Origin: Flammulina velutipes | Lineage: Eukaryota; Basidiomycota; Agaricomycetes; Agaricales; Physalacriaceae | Direction of reading: 5' to 3' | Assembly: GCA_011800155.1 (NCBI GenBank) | Contig: CM022373.1 | Coordinates: 806,001-870,000, forward strand | Length of the DNA stretch: 64,000 nt | Part shown: piece by piece, positions 12,296-22,753 of the stretch | How positions within the stretch are numbered: the first letter of the stretch is position 1 | Layout of the letters: every line of letters begins with the position of its first letter | The notes under the pieces: generated by a model | The model's input: only the letters and a program-made list of their open reading frames with translations | Database searches by the model: none | What the model was told of the DNA's origin: nothing | Translations under genes and position numbers: made by a program

Positions 12296-12395
12296 CGGAG
12301 AAATCCGTAAAACGAACCTCTAGGCTCTGAAAGTCCTCGCCAGGGTCAGACTGAGGGTCTTTCCTTTTCGAGGACGACTTGCCGCTGGCGCCGAT
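12289..12395. repeat. Inverted repeat, left arm
   Basis: The reverse complement of this segment matches 12652-12739, with shared blocks GCAAGTCGTCCTCGAAAAGG, AAAGACCCT, TGGCGAGGAC and GAGGTTCGTTTTACGGATTT. The left arm carries two extra pieces (about 10 and 9 bp) absent from the right arm. It covers the modelled start codon and upstream flank of the leftward orphan gene. Confidence 0.75.
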
Positions 12396-12651
12396 ACTTT
12401 ATGTCTACAGTATACGACCTAGAGAATGAACGAACTGCTGTACTCTAGGCTCAGATAATTTCTTACTGTTGAAGGGAAGTCATTCGCACTGTGGTAACGA
12501 GTTTCTTTGGTCGTTGAAAACACAAACTCTTTCGGATGACAACAATTCTTCCTCAACTATGATTTCATCGAATCTAGATAGTGCTACCTTTGTCCGAAGA
12601 CCAAAGAGAGTAGAGATACGAGCGTATGTCATAGAGTACCATGAGCGCCAC

Positions 12652-12739
12652 ATAAGCGGCACCAACGGCAAGTCGTCCTCGAAAAGGAAAGACCCTGGCG
12701 AGGACAGAGGTTCGTTTTACGGATTTCTCCGATGGTAGC
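12652..12739. repeat. Inverted repeat, right arm
   Basis: Opposite-orientation copy of 12289-12395, with about 256 bp between the arms. Relative to the left arm it lacks two short segments. It ends at a small palindrome, AGCCCCTTGGGGCT. The flanks beyond the arms do not match clearly. The 594 bp from 12296 to 12889 otherwise hold no gene I can support; the open frame 12469-12738 (+) reads through the arm and has no recognisable content. Confidence 0.75.
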
Positions 12740-12889
12740 CCCTTGGGGCTGCTACAGGTTGCTTTCCTGACACCATCACAAAATACCAGCAACTAGCAAC
12801 CCGTACGCGGCACTCATAACATTTCCTTCTCAACGTTCTCGTGCGTCTTACCTTCTGTCCGCATCCGAAGCTCTAACGTGTAATAGATT

Positions 12890-13806
12890 ATGGATTTCGT
12901 TAAACCGCAGGTCGCACTTGAGCTCGGTGATTACAGGATACCTGGCCTGGAGTCCTATTCAGACGTTTGTGATCTGATTGAATCTCCTTATGGCTATTCT
13001 GACCACATCGATTTCAATAGACTGACTGGCTCTTACCCCTGCCAGTTTGCACCGGACTCTCTAACCTGGGGCAAGAATCCATCTACGTCGCTTTCAAATT
13101 CATTTTCTATATCGACACAGTCGATCCCAAATACTCCCACATCCTATCCGCATATCATAAAGCTACGCAGGAGCTCATGTCAAGCCTCTATGAGGCCCAA
13201 TCGCAAGTGGCCACCCTATTGGACAAATACACCAACTTTGTCGATTCTGGACAGACGCGCCGCCAGGGGGTCCATGAACAAATCCGCATCGTAGACACCT
13301 CTTTCGGCGCTGTCCGTGAGGCTATCAAGGCCAGCGAGGACCAAATACTTTCGAGCGAGCGTTTTCTTATCTCGGCGCTGCGGAGTGCGTACGAATCACA
13401 TTCTATAGTACCGCGCTTCATCCCGTGGCTAGGAAAGCCCTCGAAGGGAACGCTCATATACGAAGCTCTACCTTCAAGCATCCTTGAAATCGTGGATCGA
13501 CTCCACGTCCTGGAAGACTGTCTAGACACATACGAAGCGCACTTACGCCACATGAACCTTCAGCTCTTGGAGGTCCCCGACGACATAGTGACAACGAGAC
13601 TGAAACTCCTCGCTCAGGTCATACGTTGGAGCGCATATCCGTTTCCAACGAAGCTCAATCAAATAGAGCACCCAGATCCCATGTTTGGTGTATCACCGCG
13701 ATGGGCTTTCCCCAACCTACGATGGGTGGAGGGCGATATCATAAAGAGCAATGACATCGAGATAGTGACAAATCCATCCATTGACCAGTATCTTCCCATC
13801 TCTTAA
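12890..13806 (+). CDS. Orphan helical protein, paralogue 1 of a tandem pair
   Basis: Unrecognised, about 286 residues. Exon 1 (12890-12964) ends YRIPGLESYSD. A 56-nt GTTTGT...AATAG intron (12965-13020) leads into TDWLLPLPVCTGLSNLGQES, which aligns with the neighbouring paralogue and proves the splice. The remaining protein is mainly helical, with a central block IKASEDQILSSERFLISALR, then the near-invariant YESHSIVPRFIPWLGKPSKG and YEAHLRHMNLQLLEV. No signal peptide, membrane span or catalytic motif is visible. It sits directly upstream of a second copy and an NLR, all on the same strand. Function unknown. A role as an NLR partner is only inference from position. Confidence 0.6.
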
Positions 13807-14149
13807 ATTGGGTCGAGTTGACATACGAGTCAGGACTCAGCATGTGCGATATACATAAGTCGATGACGAGGAAGGGGTTACCTACCATTTCTTTACGCGA
13901 AATGAAGAGATCTACGATATTAGAGTCCCCTCCTAAGAAATAGCGATTGCATTAGAAATTCCAAGGGTGGCGTAGGTGGTAGCCCGTGACTCGGATGCCG
14001 ATATGATATTTTACCTCACGCCACCATCTCATAAACTGTGTTCAACGCTCGCCACATGGCCGACGGTTTTGTGCGTGCTATTTGTCTTCTTGTTGTACAC
14101 TCTAACATGATGATAGACTCTGCATTCTGGTAAACTGCGGCAGGCTGGA
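13807..14149. other. Spacer between the tandem orphan paralogues
   Basis: About 340 bp with no open frame of note. It must hold the 3' end of paralogue 1 and the promoter of paralogue 2. I see no terminator-like or repeat structure. Confidence 0.35.
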
Positions 14150-15013
14150 GTGAAGATAGGTGATTGTTGGCTGCCTGGTCTATCGTCCTATGCAGACGTC
14201 AGCTTTCTTCCTGATTCCTTTCAATCCCTCCTGATCAATAAAAAGACCGACTGGCTCGTGCCTCTTTCGGCTTGCATCGAGCTCTCTAACGTGGGGCAAG
14301 AAACCATCTATGTCGCTTCCAACCTTATATTCAGTGTCTACACCCTCAATTCACGGCGTTCCCCCATCCTCTTCCCATATCATGACGCCACATACGACCT
14401 CGTGTTGAGTCTATACGAAGCTCAACTCAAGTCTGCAGCCCTCATGGACAAATATGCCATCCTCATTCGTTCTGGAGAGCCACTCGACCAGCAAGTCCGT
14501 GACGAGATCCGTGACATAGGAGCTTGTCTCCGCACAGCCCATGTCGCTATCAAGGCCAGTGAGGACCAAATTCTTTCGAGCGAAGCTTCGCTCATCGAAT
14601 CGCTGCGGAGCGAATACGAGTCGCACTCGATAATACCCCGTTTCGTCCCATGGCTGGGAACGCCTTCGGAGCGGACGCTCATGTTTGAAAGTATTCCTTC
14701 GAAAATCCTCGACATTGTGGCCCGGCTTCACACCCTGGATGACTGTCTAAAGGTGTACGAAGCACACCTTCATCATATGAACCTACAGCTTTTGCAGCCA
14801 GCTGCGATCCACAACATGGTGGCAGGAAGGCTGAACCTTCTCGCTGAACTCCTTCGATGGAATGCATCGCCGATGGCAATGCCAGTCTTTAGCCTAGAGA
14901 ACTCAGAGCGTATGCTAGGTGGCATATCACCAAGTCAGTGGGCAGTTCCCAGCATATGGTGGGTGGATGGAGATATTATAAGGTGTTTATCCCAGAATAG
15001 AAAGTACCCGTAG
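14150..15013 (+). CDS. Orphan helical protein, paralogue 2 of a tandem pair
   Basis: Clear paralogue of the gene at 12890-13806: GDCWLPGLSSYAD matches GDYRIPGLESYSD, IKASEDQILSSEASLIESLR matches the first copy, and YESHSIIPRFVPWLGTPSER and YEAHLHHMNLQLLQP follow in the same order. The ATG at 14150 is the first usable one; the region matching the first copy's upstream codons has lost its frame. Where copy 1 has a 56-nt intron, this copy has a 48-nt GT...AG segment (14198-14245) with no stop and a length divisible by three, so splicing or retention would both keep the frame. Its C-terminus is shorter and ends soon after WWVDGDII. Function unknown. It lies 173 bp before the NLR start. Confidence 0.6.
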   Translation: MKIGDCWLPGLSSYADVSFLPDSFQSLLINKKTDWLVPLSACIELSNVGQETIYVASNLIFSVYTLNSRRSPILFPYHDATYDLVLSLYEAQLKSAALMDKYAILIRSGEPLDQQVRDEIRDIGACLRTAHVAIKASEDQILSSEASLIESLRSEYESHSIIPRFVPWLGTPSERTLMFESIPSKILDIVARLHTLDDCLKVYEAHLHHMNLQLLQPAAIHNMVAGRLNLLAELLRWNASPMAMPVFSLENSERMLGGISPSQWAVPSIWWVDGDIIRCLSQNRKYP

Positions 15014-15185
15014 CAGGCCCCCCGACTTCTCTTTTCTAGTTTTGCTTTGGACCTTCAAGCTTCAAGCTTCAATGTAAGTCTCTCGAATTCATTCTATCGG
15101 GCCCGAACGAACGCCACAACGAAGCCATCAATGATTGATGATCCTGATCATCCCTTCCAACACATACGTTTACACCATCGCGTTC

Positions 15186-18100
15186 ATGTCGAAACAGTCT
15201 CGAAAGGCTGGGTTACCGGGCCCAAATATCTCAAAGCCTTCTGCGTCTACTGACTGGCTGGCGGCGCTAATAGTTACTGCCAAAACCACGGCGTCAGCAA
15301 GTGAGATTGTTCCGTTCCCGCTCATCAAAGGTGTTTTCGGATCTGTGGTGACACTGTTGGAAGTTATCGAGGTTAGTATTCATATACGGATATCTGTCAA
15401 CGGGAATACTAACTCACCTCCAGCGTATGCATAAAAATAAGAATGACCTGAGAGATCTTGCCGAAAATGTTGTCTCCGTCGTGACTTTCGTTGCTGGTGA
15501 AATACGCGCCCATGGAGAAAGCTCTGGAAACCACTTTACCGACCTTGCTACAGACTTTTTCTCGTATGAATCCTGTCTTTGTATCCTACATGTGTTGATT
15601 TCAGGTCAGGCATCTCTCCGTTATACAGGAAGATCTGAAGACAATGGAGAAAGATGGTAAAGGCTTTCGGGGCAAGATACGCAGCTTCACTAGGCAATCA
15701 TCGATCCGGGATCGTATAGATGAACACAAGGAATACGTCAAACAACTGCTCAATAATCTCATGGTATATATATTGCTTCTCCCAATGCGTGCACTGACGA
15801 TCCCCCAGCTCGGGACTGTTATTGACTTGCATCGCCACAGCAGTACGTATGCATCTGATGACTATCAATCGCTTGGTAATCAATACGCCTTTAGATACTA
15901 CTGAGGACTCTAATGTCCTTTCTAAGCTCGATCCTGTCCCAGCACGCGAACGGCGCAAAGCCGTAGGTGACCCATGCATGGCTGGGACAAGGCAGGAAAT
16001 CATTGGTGCTATAGACGATTGGATAGGCGACGACACTGCGCCAAATATCCTCTGGATTTCAGGCAGCCCCGGTGCCGGTAAATCAGCCATTGCCGCGAGT
16101 ATATCCCTCGAGCTCCGTGCTCGTAAACGTCTCGGGTCTTTCTTCATATTCAAACGCGGGAACGCCAACTTGACTGACCCGTCTATGGTATGGACCACTA
16201 TCGCTTCTGATCTCGCATCTAGCGATCCTTACCCTTCCTCGCATCGGGACTTTCATGACTCCATGAGGCAAGCGCTCGTTAAGTGCCTGAAGGAAGAGCA
16301 CGTCGACACCTCCACCACCGACATTCGTCTACATTTCCAGAGTTTCATCCAAACCCCGTTAAGCGCGTTCAAAGGCGCCGAATGCCCTATTATAATAATC
16401 GATGCATTGGATGAATGTTCTCGCACGCCCGCCGTCCAATGGCGTGCTCTTCTCGAAACTTTATCCTCCTGGGCTACCTTACCGAAACAATGCAAGATGA
16501 TCATCACCGGCAGAAATGACCTTGCAATCCGTGCCTCCCTCCTGCCCATCAGCCATTGTATGGTACTTCCCACTGGGAGTAGCGTAACTCCCGAAGCTTC
16601 TGGAGACATCTCCCTCTTTCTCCGGAGCGAGTTCTCTGCTGTACAACAAAGCTACGCCCATACGCTGTCTCCGACGTGGCCAGGCGAGGACATTCTGCAT
16701 AGCCTCACCATCCAGGCAGCAGGACTCTTCATATGGGCCAAAACAGTAGCTACCTTTGTCGGTCAAGGCGACCCGGAAAGTCGACTTGCCCTTGTACTCG
16801 CTGGAGAGCACGGTAATGCCGATATTGATGATCTATACATGAAAGTGCTTGACTATTCATTCAAAAAGGCGCTCCCCAATGAAATAAAGGCACTTCGCAT
16901 CGTCGCGGGCACCTTGGTCGAACTCCGGGTGCCCCTCTCGTATACAAGCTTGAAGGAGCTTCTGAAAGGCGTCGAATCCGACAGTTCTATCGACTTCATT
17001 TTGAATAGCTTACACGCCGTTCTATCTCACGACCACGGATCTGTAGAAATCAGTCATCTTTCCTTTGCCGAGTTCCTCACCACGGGGAGTAGGTGTGGCA
17101 CAACCTATGTGATAGACCGTCCAGTTTGCAACGAGACGCTGGCGCTGCGTTGTTTGCAGATCATGAACCTAGAGCTGCATTTTGATATGGTCGGATTTCC
17201 CTGCTCTAACCTCATGAATGAGGACATTCCAGATCTTGATATCACCGTCTACAAATCTCTCCAACAACATCTCAAATACGCGTGTGAGTTCTGGGCGGCG
17301 CATCTTCCGAGTCTGCAGCCCAGCTCCCAGGTTCTGGACGAGATCACCACGATGTTCTATCATAACTTGCTGTACTGGTTAGAGGTTCTGAGCCTAATAG
17401 GAGAGGTAGAAACTGGATCCATATCCATTTTGCAAGCTCTGAAATACGTCAAGGTAACTGATTGCATATGTACCATTCGAAACTGATCTGAATCATTTCT
17501 AGTGTGCTATCGCTTCGAAAGAACTTCTCTCATTCATAGAAGACGCCGGTCGATTCATCGCAGCATTCATGTATCCCATATCAAGGAGTGTCCCACACAT
17601 ATACCTCTCAGCCCTTCCCTTCACCCCATCCGATACTCTCGTTTCTCGCCAATATCTCCCGTCATTCCCACATACAATCAACGTCTTTGACGGGAAACTC
17701 GCGAACTGGCCCGCACTAATCCAGCTCCTGGACTCTCACAAAGCCAGCGTAACGAGCATATCATTTTCCGACGATGGGCAAAAAGCGATTTCGGGTTCGT
17801 GGGATAACACCATCAAGATGTGGGACGTGGAGACTGGCAAAGAGGAGATGCCGTCTTTCGTCGGCCACGAGGGATACGTGACGACTGTCGCTTTTTTGAC
17901 TGACAAGAAGATCTTGTCCGGGAGCTTGGACTTGACGATCCGGATGTGGGATGTGGAATCCAGGACGAGTAGAGTTGTTGGCCGGCACGAGGAATACGTC
18001 AGCTGTATCGTTGCCTTGAAAGATCACAGCAGATTCATATCGGCATCGGGGGATAGGACTATCAGGCTGTGGGAAGTGGACGAAGCGCAAAATGCAGTCG

Positions 18101-19773
18101 AGGTATGGCGGATCAGGAAGCATAAGCGCAACATTACTTGCATCGCCGTCTCTCCCGATGAGAAGAGTCTAGCTTCCTCTTCCTTGGATGGCTCCATAAA
18201 GTTATGGAATGTTGCCGACGGCGCCTCGCTCTCAGAACCTCTTAGAGGGCATAAATCGCAGGTTTCGTGCGTCGCCTTCACACCTGACGGGACGAAGGTC
18301 GTATCTGGCTCCGCAGATCACACTATCGCAGTTTGGGATCTGGTGACGAAGCAACTGCAGTGCACGCTCAAAGGCCATGCCAGCAATGTGACCAGCGTCG
18401 TATTCTCTCCTAACGGCGAGGTGCTTGCATCGGGCTCTTGGGACCACAGCATCATCTTCTGGAACACATCCACCTGGTCTCAACTATCAGCACCTCTCAG
18501 AGGACACACAAATCACGTACGCACTCTCTCGTTCTCCCCCAATGGTCAGACCTTGGTCTCCGGATCACTTGACCACACCATCGGTGTGTGGAATCCAAAC
18601 GTACGAGCTTCGAGAGTCGAAAAACAGAATGGACATTCAGATTATGTCTGCTCTGTGGTCGTTTCGCCCGATGGAACCAGAATCGCGTCCGGGTCAGGAG
18701 ATAACTCCGTCAAGATTTGGGATATAGAAAGCGGGAAGGAGATAATGTCCCTCGAAGGGCACCAGCATCATCTGCGTTGTGTTGCGTATTCGCCTGATGG
18801 ATGCAAGCTGGCGTCTGCTTCCATCGACAAAACGATCATCCTCTGGGATGCCGTGAGCGGTGAACAGTTACTGCCCCCGTTTGTTGGCCATACACATCAC
18901 GTCCGCTTCGTGTCTTTCTCGCCGGATGGGACTCGTCTCGTTTCGGGTTCCAACGACTTGACGATCAGGACTTGGGATGTCGCGTCGGGAAAGGAGCTGA
19001 TGGTACTGCAAGGGCACACCAACCATGTTCGCACCGTTTTCTTTTCTTGTGACGGTAATCGCATTCTGTCTTCGTCATTAGACAAGACTATCAGAGTTTG
19101 GGATGCACATACCGGTTTGGAAACACTGAAACCTATCGAGGGTCATACCGACTATTTGACTTGCGCTGTGTTCTCGCCTGATGCTTCCAAAATCGCGTCG
19201 AGTTCGTGCGACAAAACCATACGACTGTGGGATTCACACAGTGGGGCCGCGATAGGCAAGCCAATGGAAGGCCATACAGACTACGTCCATTCCATCATGT
19301 TCTCTCCAGACGGCAAAACCATCGTCTCGGGTTCGTGGGACGAGACAGTCAGACTCTGGGACGTCGAGAGAGGTGTTACCATCTGCCCTCCTCTCTACGG
19401 GCACACACATAATGTGCGTTCGGTGGAGTTCTGCCCGAGCGGTACGAGGGTAGTGTCGGCGTCGTTGGACAGAACAATTAGGGTGTGGGACGTCGAGCCG
19501 TTCCTCAAAGGCGGGGGGCCTAACAGCAAATGTCGACCAGGCCTCGGGTCGCATCTGAAGATGAAAGACGGATGGATTCTTGATGAGTCGGAGGCCAAAG
19601 AGAAACTTTTCTGGGTTCCACATGCATACAGGGCGGGTATGTATCGCGCTCATAACACAAGCGTGATAAACCGGGAGGGCACAGTTCGCATAGATACCAA
19701 TCGGTTCATCTCGGGCAACGAATGGACCAAATGTCGCTCGAAACAGATATTGACTGAACGCGTATTTCGTTAA
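15186..19773 (+). CDS. NLR: MLKL-like N-terminal domain, NACHT, 14 WD40 repeats
   Basis: STAND-class immune-type receptor. Short exons from 15186 give a four-helix N-terminal domain (PFPLIKGVFGSVVTLLEVIE; MHKNKNDLRDLAENVVSVV; SFTRQSSIRDRIDEHKEYV) that matches the MLKL-like bundle common on Agaricomycete NLRs, a membrane-damaging cell-death module. NACHT follows: Walker A GSPGAGKSAIA (about 16065-16095) and Walker B IIIIDALDECS (about 16390-16420). After an intron at 17457-17503 come 14 consecutive WD40 repeats (about 17720-19500), each ending W(D/N)-like, probably two seven-bladed propellers, then a tail of about 90 residues. Family logic: ligand sensing by WD40, oligomerisation by NACHT, killing by the N-domain. 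An alternative start is the in-frame ATG at 15135. Confidence 0.85.
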
Positions 19774-20026
19774 TATCCTACTTAGTCCAAAAGAGCAGTC
19801 ACGCACCTTTTTGTATTTTCTACCGCATATTTTGTCAATCAACATTATATCCATGGCTGTGGTCATTTTTGAATTGAGAGTGAGAGGGTAAGCTTTGAAA
19901 TTTGATGCAACTGAAATGGCCGGCGGCAATTTCTGTGGCGCACTTCGAGAAAGGCTTGAATAAATGGATGCAAGTTGACATCCGGAGCGAGTGCGGATTT
20001 AGTGCGTATTTTTATGGAGAGTATAT

Positions 20027-21559
20027 TTATTTATAAGTCTTCTCAATCCCCTCCCAAACGACACAATCAACATGGCTCAGATGGTCAACAATTTCTTGGC
20101 TGAGGTCCACGCACCCCTCAAATACAAGCCTTGAGATACGCGCGTTGTTCGAATCCCGAAATTGTAGCACCTCCTGTAGCACATCGATTTCACCTCTCGT
20201 AAACTGCATTTTCACGATGAACAGTTCCCACAGATGCGGAAACACCATTGTTCTCGCCATCCCTCCTTCGTCCTTCCTAGAGCCCAAGTGCCGGAAGAAA
20301 TCTTTATACGCGCCTGCCAGATAGAGGGATGAAAGCTGTGTACATTGCTCCAAAACGTCGAAATTATCTGTGGGGATGTCGTTCGTGATCAAGTCGCCAG
20401 TGAAACGGAGATTCTGGATCTGTTGCATTGATAATGCGCCAGCCATCTGGGCCACTGTCGCCTGGCGCTCCGCAGGATTGCCGAAGAAAGACAATTTCAG
20501 ATGAGGTTCTGTCGACGCCCGGGCCTGTGGCCACCCAAGAATGTTCAAGCTTGGGCCCAGAATCGGTCCGTGGTTGTTGTAAAATTCCCATGTTGAGGGA
20601 AGATGAAGGTGAGGAGGCGAGGAGGGATCCGTGCAGCTATTCAAAGCAGTGAAAAAGGGAGCAGTGCTAGCGAATCCCGTATGCGTTACAATACGGATAG
20701 TAGCTGCAGAAGGGATCGTGATGGAGTACAGAAGTTGGGTGACACTGGTCAGTGGCCTTATATCGAGTATTTTGAGTTTGGATAAGACGACGGGGTGTGA
20801 ACTCCGCGATGCTGTTTGGTAGGATAGTATGGATAGATCATCCATGGAGTCTGCCAATGCCGAATGCAGTACCAACGTTTCTAGCAGTGGGCAGCGGCGC
20901 AGGACGGTGATTATTTGCGGGATTGTAGCAGTTGAATGGGGTCCTTTGACTTCAAGAGTCGTCAAATTCCTGAAGATTTCCATCTCCCAATACGGGACGC
21001 CGCAATACGACAGCTTCACTGTCTTGAGCAGAGGAGTATGTCCACCCAGGAAGTTCTCCGGAAAAGGTAAAACCGACACCGTATCTGCTTGTAGCTCGAG
21101 GGAGTGCAAATGGGGCGCTGGCTGGGTAAGGACTTGGACGAATATATCCATATCCTCAAGCTCCGCGTTCAAACGTAGTGTTGTTATGCGAGACGCGTTT
21201 TTCAACACCTTCAATATGACAGTCCGCATCTTTGGGGGGAAGCGGCGGCGACTATTGTAGACGAAGATTCGGAGAGGTACGTCCTTCGACCGCTTGAGCA
21301 TCTCGCGCGCCCATGCTAGAGAACGGCCGAATTCTGGCTCAGCCCATAGCGACGGGCATGCGAGGGCCACAGATCTGACGCGATGGCATGTTTGGGCGAA
21401 GAGAATCCAATGCCAGCGTCCATACCTGGGAGGCTCGAATTGGTGGCAGATTCTCATAACTTCGTGGAGCAATTCAACAGGTAGACGACAGAGGAACGAT
21501 TTTTCGTTTTGTCTAACTTTGGAAGAAACTCTTCCGCGGTCGTTTCCCCGGAGCTCCAT
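20027..21559 (-). CDS. F-box-like domain protein
   Basis: Single-exon protein of 510 residues, convergent with the NLR (253 bp between stops). Residues 20-75 form the F-box-like start: FLCRLPVELLHEVMRICHQF, then WHWILFAQTCHRVRSVALAC and PSLWAEPEF, the usual Agaricomycete pattern. The remainder has irregular leucine-rich segments such as ITTLRLNAELEDMDIF and HLHSLELQADTVSVLPF, suggesting a loose LRR fold. It ends HLSHVDCVVWEGIEKTYK. It would serve as a substrate adaptor for SCF ubiquitin ligase; the target is unknown. It differs in sequence from the F-box gene at 3.8 kb, so the two are not recent duplicates. Confidence 0.82.
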   Translation of the reverse strand: MELRGNDRGRVSSKVRQNEKSFLCRLPVELLHEVMRICHQFEPPRYGRWHWILFAQTCHRVRSVALACPSLWAEPEFGRSLAWAREMLKRSKDVPLRIFVYNSRRRFPPKMRTVILKVLKNASRITTLRLNAELEDMDIFVQVLTQPAPHLHSLELQADTVSVLPFPENFLGGHTPLLKTVKLSYCGVPYWEMEIFRNLTTLEVKGPHSTATIPQIITVLRRCPLLETLVLHSALADSMDDLSILSYQTASRSSHPVVLSKLKILDIRPLTSVTQLLYSITIPSAATIRIVTHTGFASTAPFFTALNSCTDPSSPPHLHLPSTWEFYNNHGPILGPSLNILGWPQARASTEPHLKLSFFGNPAERQATVAQMAGALSMQQIQNLRFTGDLITNDIPTDNFDVLEQCTQLSSLYLAGAYKDFFRHLGSRKDEGGMARTMVFPHLWELFIVKMQFTRGEIDVLQEVLQFRDSNNARISRLVFEGCVDLSQEIVDHLSHVDCVVWEGIEKTYK

Positions 21560-22346
21560 CCTGAGCCAAACTGAAAGCAGGCTTCAATGGGTTTTCAAGT
21601 CAGTTAACGTTGAGCAAAACTTGAAGGTCAGAATATCTTACAGTGCCTTGGTACTCAAGTCAGTTATGGGACAGGGTAAGAAAATGAGATACTCACTTTA
21701 TGAACGGAAAGCTGTTGGCAGCAAGGTTTCCCAATAAGGATGCAGAGCCAGCAGAACCAAGTATAGATGGTGGTTAGACTGAGGGAGTCGGTCGGCTTGT
21801 CCGGGCCGTGTTTTAGAACTTTTCACTGTACCCATCGCAAGTGCTAGTTCTAGCCTGGACGTACGTGTGATCACCTCACGACTTACAAGTTACAATAGAC
21901 CAGGAATTAGTGCATACGAATTGGGAGGATGCGGCCGAATAGCGCCACACATGCGCATCTACGTCCAAATCCGCTAGCACGAGGTGAAATTACCAAAGAT
22001 TGGCCAACAGTGACCTCGTATCACAATCATGATCCCTCTTTCCGAGGCGTTCAAATATGTTCCCCGTTGCAAAGCGACTGTTGTTCTCAGTCTCTATGCC
22101 AATGAATATGAGCTTCGTATGATAGTATCCTTGTTACACTACAGTGTACACTCTTCGACAGCATGTTGTCATAAGTATCCTAGTCCTACATTCCCTAAAC
22201 CCTAAATCCAAGACCCAAGCAAAGGCAGTCGCATGATGCTGATAAAAATACATGTTGGTCGTGAAAGCTCGTTAGGGGTATCATCGTTGTCTGCATCTAG
22301 TATGGAATCAGTGGGTAAAAAAAAATGAGGCGCGAGCACGACATAC
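21560..22346. other. Intergenic region without a recognised gene
   Basis: About 790 bp upstream of the second F-box gene. Only shadows of neighbouring frames are open. No repeat, RNA gene or mobile-element signature is visible. Confidence 0.35.
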
Positions 22347-22559
22347 CTAGGCAGATTGAGACTGGTTATAATCATCACGGAGGTCAAACGAGCTCTTCTT
22401 CTTATGCAGCGTCCGTGAATCGCAGCGAACGCGCGGTCTGTTCTCTTGCGCCTCGAGTTTCTCGGTGTATGATGAGGCTAGCGACAATGAGGGAGGGCAA
22501 GCCTCCTTGGGATCAGCAGTGCTAGCGATAGTGGATTCCCAGATGGCGGTTGTAGACAT
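22347..22559 (-). CDS. Small hypothetical protein (about 70 residues)
   Basis: Unrecognised. The ATG at 22559 opens MSTTAIWESTIASTADPKEA, a hydrophilic Ser/Thr-rich protein with a basic segment (SRTLHKKKSSFDLRDD) ending QSQSA before a TAG at 22347. The stop is directly followed by GTATGT, so an intron just before it with a further exon cannot be excluded. The main support is a TATA box at the right distance upstream. No signal peptide, membrane span or CaaX end is visible, so it is not a pheromone precursor of the usual kind. Confidence 0.35.
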   Translation of the reverse strand: MSTTAIWESTIASTADPKEACPPSLSLASSYTEKLEAQENRPRVRCDSRTLHKKKSSFDLRDDYNQSQSA

Positions 22560-22610
22560 GATGGTGGTTGGAGGGAAACAATGTTGTTGATCTTGTTTGT
22601 CGCGGTGGCC

Positions 22611-22620
22611 CATTTTATAG
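22611..22620 (-). promoter_or_regulatory. TATA box of the small gene starting at 22559
   Basis: On the minus strand the sequence is CTATAAAATG, about 52-61 bp upstream of the ATG at 22559, a normal spacing for a compact fungal promoter. Confidence 0.5.
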
Positions 22621-22753
22621 TCATCTGACACAGCCACAGACAAAGGAGATCCGCTCGTCATTGGGCCACGGGCGAGTCTGGACTGCCACAAATCCACACA
22701 AATCTGCGCTGATCTATTCCCTAAGAATGCAAGGAGTAATGAACAAGTACCGC

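Noticed and set aside
12469..12738. Plus-strand open frame of 89 codons between the inverted-repeat arms
   Set aside because: It runs through the right arm, which is the inverted copy of the orphan gene's 5' region; it has no splice partner, promoter signal or recognisable motif.
20130..20170. GTTCGAATCCC resembling a tRNA T-loop (B box)
   Set aside because: It lies inside the F-box coding region, and no A box or acceptor-stem pairing can be drawn around it.
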